Shown here in pieces: positions 19,083-27,770 of a stretch of 64,000 nt of DNA. The notes below the pieces were generated by a model. It saw nothing but the letters and a program-made list of their open reading frames with translations, had not been told where the DNA came from and ran no database searches. The position numbers and the translations under genes were made by a program. How positions within the stretch are numbered: the first letter of the stretch is position 1; the number at the start of each line of letters is the position of its first letter. Origin of the DNA: Methanolobus sp. (GTDB lineage Archaea > Halobacteriota > Methanosarcinia > Methanosarcinales > Methanosarcinaceae); NCBI GenBank assembly GCA_030154025.1, contig JASKKT010000001.1:1-64000 (forward strand), in the 5' to 3' direction.

Positions 19083-20108
19083 ATGAGTTCAGACATCGGG
19101 GAATCTGCCGGGATCCTGCCCTCTGAATACCCACGTGAGATGGTCCAAAAGGCTGAGACAACTACCAATCCCTCCTACGGATGCCCGCCGGCAGATCGTC
19201 CAATGCGGGAATACGTGGAGATGGGTGTTGTGAACCTTGATAAGCCGGAAGGGCCCACAAGCCATGAAGTCACTGCATGGGTCAAGAACATGCTTGAGCT
19301 TAAGCGTGCAGGGCATTCCGGATCTCTTGACCCCGGTGTTACTGGGGTACAGCCGATCATGCTTGGGAGGGCCACCAAATGTGTTTCAGCTCTGCGTCTT
19401 TCCGGCAAGGAGTATATCTGTCATATGCGCCTGCATGAACCTGCTCCCGAGAAGAAGGTGCGCAGCGTATGCTCCGAATTCGTTGGTCCTGTTTTCCAGA
19501 TGCCTCCCGTTATATCCGCAGTAAAGCGGGAACTGAGGGTCAGGATGATCTATTATCTCGAAGTGCTTGAGGTGAAGGACAAGTCGGTACTCATGAGAGT
19601 TGGCTGTGAAGCGGGCACTTACATGCGCAAGCTTTGCCATGATATTGGGATGGCCCTTGGCACCGGTGCCCATATGCAGCAATTGCGCAGGACCAAGACT
19701 GGTCCTTTCAGGGAGGACACGCTTGTAAGTCTCCAGGATCTGAAAGATGCCTATGTGTTCTGGAAGGAGGACGGCGATGAATCCTGCCTGCGCAGGGTTG
19801 TAAGACCCCTTGAGGAAGGGCTGGCGCATCTGCCTCGGATAGTCATCCGTGACAGCGCCGTAGATGCCCTCTGCCAGGGTGCCGCACTTGCTGTGCCCGG
19901 AATAGTAAGTCTTGATCGGAATATCCGAAAAGATGACCAGGTATGCATCTTCACTTTAAAAGGCGAGGCTGTTTCCCTGTCCAGGTCCCTCATGGATACC
20001 GGGGAAATGCTCAGTTCGGAGCATGGTATTGCCGCTCTGACCGAAAGAATAATAATGGTTGCTGGCACTTATCCGCAAGGCTGGAAGAGCAAAACCGGCG
20101 AAACATAA
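19083..20108 (+). CDS. truB: tRNA/rRNA pseudouridine synthase Cbf5
   Basis: The catalytic subunit of archaeal H/ACA ribonucleoproteins and of tRNA U55 modification. It is 341 residues. The catalytic aspartate lies in HSGSLDPGVTGVQ (about residue 82), preceded by the family's VNLDKPEGPTSHEV. The C-terminal third carries the PUA domain (PLEEGLAHLPRIVIRDSAVDALCQGA...). tRNA-Ser follows 1 base after its stop. Confidence 0.95.
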   Translation: MSSDIGESAGILPSEYPREMVQKAETTTNPSYGCPPADRPMREYVEMGVVNLDKPEGPTSHEVTAWVKNMLELKRAGHSGSLDPGVTGVQPIMLGRATKCVSALRLSGKEYICHMRLHEPAPEKKVRSVCSEFVGPVFQMPPVISAVKRELRVRMIYYLEVLEVKDKSVLMRVGCEAGTYMRKLCHDIGMALGTGAHMQQLRRTKTGPFREDTLVSLQDLKDAYVFWKEDGDESCLRRVVRPLEEGLAHLPRIVIRDSAVDALCQGAALAVPGIVSLDRNIRKDDQVCIFTLKGEAVSLSRSLMDTGEMLSSEHGIAALTERIIMVAGTYPQGWKSKTGET

Positions 20109-20109
20109 T

Positions 20110-20193
20110 GCCGAGGTAGTCTAGTGGTAGGGCGCAAGCCTGGAAAGCTTGTGGGGCATCCGCCCCTCGGGAGTTCGAATCTCCCCCTCGGCG
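20110..20193 (+). tRNA. tRNA-Ser (GGA)
   Basis: An 84-base gene without encoded CCA. Acceptor GCCGAGG pairs with CCTCGGC and the discriminator is G. The anticodon loop CTGGAAA gives anticodon GGA. The long variable arm and the GGGAG-TTCGAAT-CTCCC T-arm fit a class II serine tRNA. A run of six T follows at 20195-20200, a likely terminator. Confidence 0.95.
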
Positions 20194-20194
20194 C

Positions 20195-20200
20195 TTTTTT
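20195..20200 (+). terminator. T-run after tRNA-Ser
   Basis: Six T residues right after the tRNA 3' end match the oligo-T terminators of archaeal genes. This probably ends the transcript that began upstream of the ribosomal genes or secY. Confidence 0.55.
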
Positions 20201-20419
20201 AAATCCGGATCGGACTTAGTTCTTTCTACTTAATTCCTGATGTGAGAATGCATAAGCGATTTTTTTATCTTTTTTATGGTATGATTGAGCTTCATTAAAG
20301 CCTGTTTACGCTTGGTGGATTTTATGCTAAACCATTTAGCTGAAACAACTGTCAGACTCCCGTTAAATTATAAGTAAATAGATTGAAATAGGCAAATACG
20401 GTTATGGTCTGGCTGTACG

Positions 20420-21529
20420 ATGCGAATAAACACGATCCAGCTTCTTACGAACACTTCGCACACGATGTCCAACGTGTTCGTCCCCATATTTGCAGCTTCT
20501 CTTGGAGCTTCTTTCTTTGAGATAGGGCTCATAAGCGCTCTGTTTGGCCTTACCTCTTTCTTATCCTCTTTCATTTTCGGTAAGGCTGCGGACATCAATC
20601 GCCTGCGCCCCATAGTGCTGATCGGCCTTGCGGTGTCAGGGATCGCTTTCCTTTTGCAGGTATTTGCATATGATGCCATGTCACTGGCGCTTTCCAGGGC
20701 TCTTGTGGGTTTCTGTATGAGTATATACCCGGCGGCGCTCACAGTTTATATCTACTACCAGAAGGGCAGCATTGGCAAATTCACATCCTTCGGTTCGCTG
20801 GGGTGGATGATAGGCTATCTGCTTGCGGCTATGATAGAGGATGTGCACTTTCTGTTCATTCTCTCATCTGTCTTCTATTTTGTAGCTTTTCTCAATGCCC
20901 TCAAACTAAGGGATATAGAAAAGCCCTCCATGAACATCAGCTATTTCTCAGTTGACACCTTTTCCCGTAATATCGGGGTATATCTCTCCATATTCGTAAG
21001 GCACATGGGTGCAGTTGCCGTCTGGACGATACTTCCTCTTTACCTTGTCCGTCTGGGAGCAACTAACTTCTGGATTGGTGTGATCTATGCAATCAATCCT
21101 CTTATCCAGTTCATTATCATGCGCAGGATGGACGGACTTGATAATGAGTGGCTTGTCAAGTGGGGATGTATCACTTCAGCGCTGGCCTTTACCTGTTACC
21201 TTCTTGCACCAAGTTTCATATTCGTGATACCTGGTATGGTCTGCGTGGCATTCGGGTGGTCGTTCCTCTATGTAGGAGGAAACCAGTTGCTTGTGGAGCG
21301 TAATGCTGAAAAAGCCACAGCAACGGGCATTCTTAATTCCGTGATAGCTGCCGCAAGTATTGTTGGCTCAATGGCAGGCGGTGTGATGCTGGAGCAGTTC
21401 GGATATCAGGAAACTCTGATCTTTGCGATCGTATGCTCCATGCTGGGAATGGTGTTCTTCAAGGTAAGGAACAGCTCCTCTCTGACAGTTGCTGATAAGC
21501 AGCAGTCGGTAAGTTCCCTGAACGAATGA
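20420..21529 (+). CDS. Major facilitator superfamily transporter
   Basis: A 369-residue membrane protein with about 11-12 predicted segments. The MFS signature between segments 2 and 3 is FGKAADINRLRPIVLIGLAVSG, and the repeat is seen again near NPLIQFIIMRRMDGLDNEWLVKWG. Substrate unknown; the fold suits efflux or uptake of a small solute. It lies alone between tRNA-Ser and the S13 operon, an insertion into an otherwise conserved block. Confidence 0.88.
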   Translation: MRINTIQLLTNTSHTMSNVFVPIFAASLGASFFEIGLISALFGLTSFLSSFIFGKAADINRLRPIVLIGLAVSGIAFLLQVFAYDAMSLALSRALVGFCMSIYPAALTVYIYYQKGSIGKFTSFGSLGWMIGYLLAAMIEDVHFLFILSSVFYFVAFLNALKLRDIEKPSMNISYFSVDTFSRNIGVYLSIFVRHMGAVAVWTILPLYLVRLGATNFWIGVIYAINPLIQFIIMRRMDGLDNEWLVKWGCITSALAFTCYLLAPSFIFVIPGMVCVAFGWSFLYVGGNQLLVERNAEKATATGILNSVIAAASIVGSMAGGVMLEQFGYQETLIFAIVCSMLGMVFFKVRNSSSLTVADKQQSVSSLNE

Positions 21530-21600
21530 CCCCACAAGATATTGCATGCTGATCCTATTTATGGGAAGTTATTTATCGGATTAAAAGTTAGTACATTTCG

Positions 21601-21638
21601 CTTATATACTCTCTGTTCTACACAATAAGGTTAAATAC
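21601..21638 (+). promoter_or_regulatory. Promoter region of the S13 operon
   Basis: Two TATA-like boxes, CTTATATAC (21601-21609) and GTTAAATAC (about 21630-21638), lie 130-160 bases upstream of S13. The second leaves a leader of about 100 bases. Assignment is by sequence only. Confidence 0.45.
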
Positions 21639-21733
21639 AAAAGATAGTATATACAGCCGAGTCGTGTTCTATTATTAGAATAACATTACCCGCAAAGCCG
21701 GGTGTGCCGGACTTTCTGTGTTCCGGGGCTACG

Positions 21734-21757
21734 GGATGCATTGCATCCTTAAGGAGG
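21734..21757 (+). promoter_or_regulatory. Hairpin touching the S13 ribosome-binding site
   Basis: GGATGCA-T-TGCATCC is a perfect 7-bp dyad at 21734-21748, followed three bases later by the Shine-Dalgarno AAGGAGG (21751-21757). A CCGGA/TCCGG pair lies just upstream. The hairpin could tune initiation at S13, for instance by ribosomal-protein feedback. That is an inference. Confidence 0.45.
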
Positions 21758-21764
21758 AAATTTA

Positions 21765-22211
21765 ATGGCAGACGAAGAAATAAGACATTTAGTCCGTATC
21801 ATGAATACTGACCTTCAGGGAAGTCAGCCTGTAATGTATGCGCTGACCGGTATCCGTGGTATCGGATTGAGAACATCAAGGATTATCGTAGACAGCACTG
21901 GCATTGACCCCAAAGGTGTAATAGGTTACCTTCAAGACGAGGATGTTGCAAAGCTGGATGCAGCCATTGCAGATCTTGAGAAAAGAATGCCTACCTGGAT
22001 GCTTAACAGGCAGATGGACCCTCTGAGCGGGGACGACAAGCACCTGCTTGGACAGGACATACTCCTTACCTTCAGAGAGGATATAAACAACCTTAAGAAG
22101 GTCAGGGCTTACCGCGGTCTCAGGCATGAGAGAGGTCTCAAGGTAAGAGGCCAGAGGACAAAATCCACCGGAAGGCGTGGTTCCACCATTGGTGTGAGCA
22201 AGAAGAAATAA
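21765..22211 (+). CDS. rps13: Small-subunit ribosomal protein uS13
   Basis: A 148-residue archaeal S13 with [20 protein letters not shown] at the N-terminus, the helix-hairpin-helix [20 protein letters not shown] and the basic tail [20 protein letters not shown]. It is the first gene of the second ribosomal/RNA-polymerase operon, preceded by a very strong ribosome site. Confidence 0.97.
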   Translation: MADEEIRHLVRIMNTDLQGSQPVMYALTGIRGIGLRTSRIIVDSTGIDPKGVIGYLQDEDVAKLDAAIADLEKRMPTWMLNRQMDPLSGDDKHLLGQDILLTFREDINNLKKVRAYRGLRHERGLKVRGQRTKSTGRRGSTIGVSKKK

Positions 22212-22220
22212 GGTGATCTT

Positions 22221-23164
<944 letters not shown>

Positions 23165-23201
23165 TTGTATATTAGATCAGTTAATTAATGGATATGAACT
23201 C

Positions 23202-23999
23202 ATGACAATGGAAGTTGATGTACTGGAAATATCAGAGAGGTCTGCAAAGTTCGTATTGTCCAATGTGAGCGCAGCTTTTGCAAACGGTATAAGGAGGGCA
23301 GCGCTCGCTGACGTACCTACCCTTGCAATAACCTACGTCAACATTTACAACAATACCTCTGTCCTCTTTGATGAACAGCTCGGGTTAAGGCTTGCCCTTA
23401 TTCCTCTAGCCGCAAACATTGAAGAGTTCGTACCTGTTGAAGAATGCACATGTGGTGGCTCGGAGTGTCCTGCCTGCAGGGTCTCCCTGACACTGAGTGC
23501 CGAAGGTCCGAGGATGGTCTATTCAGGTGACTTTGTCTCATCCGATGAAAAAGTGCAGCCTGCAGACCCTAATATTCCTATCATTGAACTGAAGGAAGGC
23601 CAGAAGGTCGTGCTTGAGGCCATTGCCCACGTGGGCTATGGCAACAAACATGCCAGGTGGCAGGCCGGTGTTGCCTGCGGATACAAGAACATGCCCCTCG
23701 TCACCTTCACAAATTGTGATGGCTGCGGTGAGTGTGTAGAGGAGTGTCCCCAGGCGATCATTAAAATGGGACCTGAGGGTGCAGAGATATCACCGGATGA
23801 TATTCTGAAATGTATACTCTGCAAACTCTGTCAGGGAATCTGTGAGATCGATGCAATCAAAGTTTCTCACGACGAGAATGCCTTCGTTTTCACTATGGAA
23901 TCAGATGGTTCCTATACGATCCAACAGTTAATTATAAATGCAGGGAAGAACATTAAGGACAAAGCCGCCCGGATGGGGGAAATCCTAGAGTCCCTATGA
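23202..23999 (+). CDS. rpoD: RNA polymerase subunit D with two [4Fe-4S] cysteine motifs
   Basis: Homologue of bacterial alpha and eukaryotic Rpb3/AC40, forming the assembly platform with subunit L. It is 265 residues from ATG 23202. The dimerisation domain (ANGIRRAALADVPTLAITYV) is split by a domain containing a ferredoxin-like insert: CDGCGECVEECP and CILCKLCQGICE supply eight cysteines, enough for two [4Fe-4S] clusters, as known from Methanosarcina. The clusters may tie polymerase assembly to oxygen or iron status (inference). It is last in the S13-S4-S11-RpoD operon. Confidence 0.96.
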   Translation: MTMEVDVLEISERSAKFVLSNVSAAFANGIRRAALADVPTLAITYVNIYNNTSVLFDEQLGLRLALIPLAANIEEFVPVEECTCGGSECPACRVSLTLSAEGPRMVYSGDFVSSDEKVQPADPNIPIIELKEGQKVVLEAIAHVGYGNKHARWQAGVACGYKNMPLVTFTNCDGCGECVEECPQAIIKMGPEGAEISPDDILKCILCKLCQGICEIDAIKVSHDENAFVFTMESDGSYTIQQLIINAGKNIKDKAARMGEILESL

Positions 24000-24046
24000 T
24001 CCGGTCAGGAGAGCTATCTCCTGAAATTTATTTAATATGCACTCGT

Positions 24047-24131
24047 GCGGGGGTTGCCCAGCCAGGCCAAAGGCGCTAGGTTGAGGGCCTAGTCTCGTAG
24101 GAGTTCGTGTGTTCGAATCACACCTCCCGCA
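24047..24131 (+). tRNA. tRNA-Leu (GAG), copy 1
   Basis: 85 bases. Acceptor GCGGGGG pairs with CTCCCGC, the discriminator is A and CCA is encoded at 24132-24134. The anticodon stem-loop CTAGG-TTGAGGG-CCTAG gives anticodon GAG. It has a long variable arm and the GTGTG-TTCGAAT-CACAC T-arm. It follows rpoD by 47 bases. Confidence 0.95.
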
Positions 24132-24198
24132 CCAATATTCTTTAACTTGCACAGGTATCACTCTACATATCCGCCAAGCACATGCTTGCAAATCACAT

Positions 24199-24283
24199 GC
24201 GGGGGTTGCCCAGCCAGGCCAAAGGCGCTAGGTTGAGGGCCTAGTCTCGTAGGAGTTCGTGTGTTCGAATCACACCTCCCGCA
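24199..24283 (+). tRNA. tRNA-Leu (GAG), identical copy 2
   Basis: Identical over all 85 bases to copy 1, 67 bases downstream. Unlike copy 1, the bases after the discriminator are CTA, so CCA is not encoded and must be added after transcription. T5 follows at about 24290 as a likely terminator. Confidence 0.95.
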
Positions 24284-24343
24284 CTAGTTTTTCTATGTTA
24301 CAGGTAAACTCTCTCTCAGCTTACTGTATTTTCAGCCTTGGGA

Positions 24344-25237
24344 TCACTGATGCAGACCTTCGATCTTCGGTGAATGCCTGATCTCTGTGAGCTCGGCCTT
24401 CCCTAGTGCTTTAAAGAAATGGGCTGCACGCATGGTTGCATGTTGTTCCCTCTCTTCCACCCGGGCCTGGTACACGCGTATAGAGCGCAGGAAATCGATC
24501 TTACGGAACTCAGGCCAGAAAGGTGCACAAAAATAAGACGCGCATTCGTTGCCGTTTGCCTGCCAGGGAAGGAAATTGGAAACACGCTCGTCGCCACCTG
24601 TGCGGATTATAAGGTCTACGTCAGGGAGGGCAGAGTCTCCTGCAGGATAGAGGTGGCTTGATATTGTGTCCTCATTGATGTTGCTGAGCTCGATCTCTCC
24701 TTTCCGGACCATACAGGCTATCTCCCTGACAGCCTGCACAATTTCCTGGCGTCCTCCATAGGCTATCGCAACATTGAGATTGAACCTGTCATATCCGGAC
24801 GTCACAAGTTCCACATTCTTTATTGATTCCCGGAGCATTTCAGGCAATTTGTCCGTATCCCCTATGGCGTGTACACGCATCCGCCTCTCATGCGTTCTCT
24901 CATCCTCGCCGATCTCATCGAACTTCAGCCTTATCAGTTCGAATAATCTCTCCTTCTCTTCATCAGAGCGGCTGAAGTTCTCTGTGGAGAACGCATAGAT
25001 CGTCAGGTGTTCTATGCCCAGCTCACAGGACCATTCGATAACCTTCTCAGTAACATTTGCGCCTTTCATATGCCCAAAAGCAGCCATTTGTCCCAGTCTG
25101 CGCGCATATCTGCGATTACCGTCCATTATAATGGCAACATGCCTTGGTATCCGGGCACTTTTGACTTCCTGTGTCAGGAGTCTTTCATAGCCCTTATAGA
25201 TCCATGGGGGTATGTGCTTTAGCATACGGAACACCAT
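24344..25237 (-). CDS. uppS: Polyprenyl (undecaprenyl-type) diphosphate synthase, cis-prenyltransferase
   Basis: Adds isopentenyl units in cis to make the long polyprenyl carriers of surface glycans. It is 297 residues. The catalytic motif HVAIIMDGNRRYARR, GHMKGANVTEK, the TIYAFSTENFSRS block and the terminal RTGGDERVSNFLPWQ are intact. A second start at 25225 would shorten it by four residues. It lies convergent to the tRNA-Leu pair and may supply dolichol for surface glycosylation. Confidence 0.94.
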   Translation of the reverse strand: MVFRMLKHIPPWIYKGYERLLTQEVKSARIPRHVAIIMDGNRRYARRLGQMAAFGHMKGANVTEKVIEWSCELGIEHLTIYAFSTENFSRSDEEKERLFELIRLKFDEIGEDERTHERRMRVHAIGDTDKLPEMLRESIKNVELVTSGYDRFNLNVAIAYGGRQEIVQAVREIACMVRKGEIELSNINEDTISSHLYPAGDSALPDVDLIIRTGGDERVSNFLPWQANGNECASYFCAPFWPEFRKIDFLRSIRVYQARVEEREQHATMRAAHFFKALGKAELTEIRHSPKIEGLHQ

Positions 25238-25366
25238 CTAATATGACCAATATCTCACTCCAATATATCCCGTTTTGCTTTTTCAATTAAAATAAATAGG
25301 CCAATAAACGTTACTGGTTATTGAAGCTTTATAACAAGGATGCAGGCGTACCCAAAAGCATGATAA

Positions 25367-25678
25367 TTAATAATTCTCCAGGACCGACTTAACGATATCC
25401 CTGTAGTCTTCCTTCAGAAGATAGATATTATGGTCTCCGGTCACATCAATACTGAGAATCCCAAGCCTCGTGTTCATAAGGCCTACCATTGCAGAAACTC
25501 CTCTGTAGCTAACATCAAAGTCTGCATTGTTAAGATGTTCGTACACGTCACCTGTAGTGAATTTTCCTCCACTCAGGAATAACTTCAATACTACTTTACG
25601 TATACCTGTATCATCGCGACTGAGATATTTTATTAACCTATCCCTTACTCGCTCTTCTATCGTTTCCAGTACAAACAC
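25367..25678 (-). CDS. DUF2551 family protein, winged-helix-like
   Basis: A 103-residue protein of a methanogen-specific family without known function. It shows IRKVVLKLFLSGGKFTTGDVYEHLN followed by a second helix and VSYRGVSAMVGLMNTRLGIL, which looks like a winged helix-turn-helix. It could bind DNA. Upstream lies uppS on the same strand. Confidence 0.75.
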   Translation of the reverse strand: MFVLETIEERVRDRLIKYLSRDDTGIRKVVLKLFLSGGKFTTGDVYEHLNNADFDVSYRGVSAMVGLMNTRLGILSIDVTGDHNIYLLKEDYRDIVKSVLENY

Positions 25679-25797
25679 CTCTTTTTTTCAATATGTTATT
25701 TTATCTTATAAAACTATTGTATATGTCAACACGCGAAACACTTGCGCGCGATGAAAATCGTACTACTTATATCATTCTAAGATATATAACTTGGCTT

Positions 25798-26853
25798 TTA
25801 TAGGGGTATTTTCTCCACTACAAACCCATTCTCAAAAGGATATCTCTCCACAATGGACACATCCTCCGTGTTCTCTCTTACCAGGTCCGCGACATCTTCA
25901 AGTACCCACCAGGCTGTTTCAACAGAACGATCTCTTACCTCTATCATTTCCGGAGGTATTCCCTCTTCTGTGAGCAATTCCGTCACTTCCTCGGCAGCCT
26001 CAGCATCCTTACAAAGGATCTGTCCATAAATTACGGTTCCTTCTTCTGTTATTTCATCAAAGACCCTTGCAGTGTTGCGGGCAATACGCACCAGGCGTTC
26101 CCTTAGTTGCACGGCGTCCTTATATGTTGATGTACAGAAGTGCACTTTCCCTGCACCACCTCTGCAGAGCATGTTCCTTGCAAGTTCCATTGAACCGGCA
26201 ACAGCATTAGATATGTCTCCTTCAAGTACAAAACCTTTAAGACTCATAGCTCCTGCATTAGACTCTGAAAACTCCAGCTCATTGAGGTTCAGGAAACAGT
26301 CCATTTTCCTGGTAAAAGCTGCGACCTTTTCTATGCCCTCAATGGCAGGAACTTCTATTCCTGCTTCGATATCGAACTGCCTGGCGTATCCTATGGAAGC
26401 AGCGTAAGGGCTTGTTTCCATCTCATCCCACATAGAGGCAGGAGGATGGAACCTTATCTCGTCCAGTCCTGCTTCGGCGAGCCTGCTGATAGTGTCCGTA
26501 TCAGGTGCAACGGACGTGTACAGATGGATATGATGCCCCAGTCCAAACTCCGATTTCAGGAGCCTGATGTAGTGAAACACTTTCTCGGGTACGAGTAAAG
26601 GCTCTCCTCCTGTGATCCCTGTGCCAAGGGCATTCATAATGCGTGCCTCTTCTATAAGGTCCTGGTCGCAATTGACAACCCTTTCATTAGCAAAGACCAC
26701 ATCCTTTCGTCTCTCCGCGGAAACCGGGCAGTAGAAGCAATCCCTGTGGCACACTCCGGTAACAAAGAGCACCATCTTGGCACCCTGCTGGCATAGCCTG
26801 CAGCCCTCGGAAAGATATGTGTGGAATGATCCTGTATTGTTCACTTCGCTCAT
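25798..26853 (-). CDS. Radical SAM protein of the pyruvate formate-lyase activase-like group
   Basis: A 351-residue enzyme. CHRDCFYC (about residues 33-40) is the C-x3-C-x2-C [4Fe-4S] motif, and GTGITGGEPLL the conserved SAM-binding GGEP. Another cysteine motif lies in the N-terminus (CRLCQQGAKM). The target is not known. It is divergent from a small ferredoxin gene whose product could supply electrons. Confidence 0.85.
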   Translation of the reverse strand: MSEVNNTGSFHTYLSEGCRLCQQGAKMVLFVTGVCHRDCFYCPVSAERRKDVVFANERVVNCDQDLIEEARIMNALGTGITGGEPLLVPEKVFHYIRLLKSEFGLGHHIHLYTSVAPDTDTISRLAEAGLDEIRFHPPASMWDEMETSPYAASIGYARQFDIEAGIEVPAIEGIEKVAAFTRKMDCFLNLNELEFSESNAGAMSLKGFVLEGDISNAVAGSMELARNMLCRGGAGKVHFCTSTYKDAVQLRERLVRIARNTARVFDEITEEGTVIYGQILCKDAEAAEEVTELLTEEGIPPEMIEVRDRSVETAWWVLEDVADLVRENTEDVSIVERYPFENGFVVEKIPL

Positions 26854-26943
26854 TTGCGGACTCTATACTCTGGTCGTATATAAGCCTATTTAAACAGTGC
26901 AGGCTCAATAGTTTAATGTAATATCCTCCTGATATGTTCCCAT

Positions 26944-27129
26944 ATGCAGGAAAAGGATGGTCACGTTGCGGTCATGGGCTGCAGGAAATGCTTCAAATGC
27001 GATAATATATGCCCATGCAGAGCTCTGTACAGGGTTGATGGCCTTGTAAGGGTGGATTACAGCAAGTGCATCCTGTGCATGGCCTGCGTGAAAGCCTGTC
27101 CAAACAAGGCACTGGTCCCTATCGACTGA
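26944..27129 (+). CDS. Small [4Fe-4S] ferredoxin
   Basis: A 61-residue protein with two cysteine sets: CRKCFKCDNICP and CILCMACVKACP, each binding one [4Fe-4S] cluster. It starts at ATG 26944 and lies divergent from the radical SAM gene and convergent with the flavin reductase-like gene, eight bases from its stop. Confidence 0.9.
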   Translation: MQEKDGHVAVMGCRKCFKCDNICPCRALYRVDGLVRVDYSKCILCMACVKACPNKALVPID

Positions 27130-27136
27130 AGCTATC

Positions 27137-27706
27137 TTATTTCAAATCCTTTCCGATGGAGAAAGCTTTCCCAAGGGATTTACCAATTCCATAATAACTC
27201 CTGGCCTCCGGACCGAACACCAGAGGTCTCACTTTGTTAATGTCAGGCACTCCATTCTCATCTATCACTGACTCATCAGCCTTGATATCTACTATCTCCC
27301 CAATGAACTGCGTATGGAGTCCGATTGCGAAACTGTGGATCAGCTTGCATTCGATCACGACAGGGAACTCTGCAATATAGGGTGCATATACAAGGTCGCT
27401 TTTCACAGGAGTGAGTCCTGTTGTCTCGAACTTATTCTCGTTCTTCCCGCTTGCCATCCCGCAGTAGTCCGTTTCCTTCACATGGTCTTCCGATGGAATG
27501 TTAACGGTGAAGGCCTCCTTCTCCATGATATTGGTGTAACTGTAGGTCGCCTCCCTGAGGGAGATGCTGATACAAGGCGGGTTTGAGCAGCAGATACCTC
27601 CCCACGCAACGGTTGCAGCGTTAGGGGTACCGAACGCATCATATGTGCCAACAATCCATGCAGGTGCAGGATAAGCAAAAGGTTTAGCTCCTATGGATCT
27701 TTTCAT
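27137..27706 (-). CDS. Flavin reductase-like FMN-binding protein
   Basis: A 189-residue protein from ATG 27706, behind a GGGAG ribosome site; a longer reading frame to 27778 adds a non-homologous N-terminus. GTYDAFGTPNAATVAWGG, the FTVNIPSEDHV block and the C-terminal FGPEARSYYGIG belong to the flavin reductase/NADH:FMN oxidoreductase split-barrel family. Likely partners are ferredoxin or F420 systems (inference). Confidence 0.85.
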   Translation of the reverse strand: MKRSIGAKPFAYPAPAWIVGTYDAFGTPNAATVAWGGICCSNPPCISISLREATYSYTNIMEKEAFTVNIPSEDHVKETDYCGMASGKNENKFETTGLTPVKSDLVYAPYIAEFPVVIECKLIHSFAIGLHTQFIGEIVDIKADESVIDENGVPDINKVRPLVFGPEARSYYGIGKSLGKAFSIGKDLK

Positions 27707-27770
27707 GAATATCAACTCCCTGAGATATATCGGGCCTATCGATATTGAGCTTTGCGGAGTGTGCTGTGTA

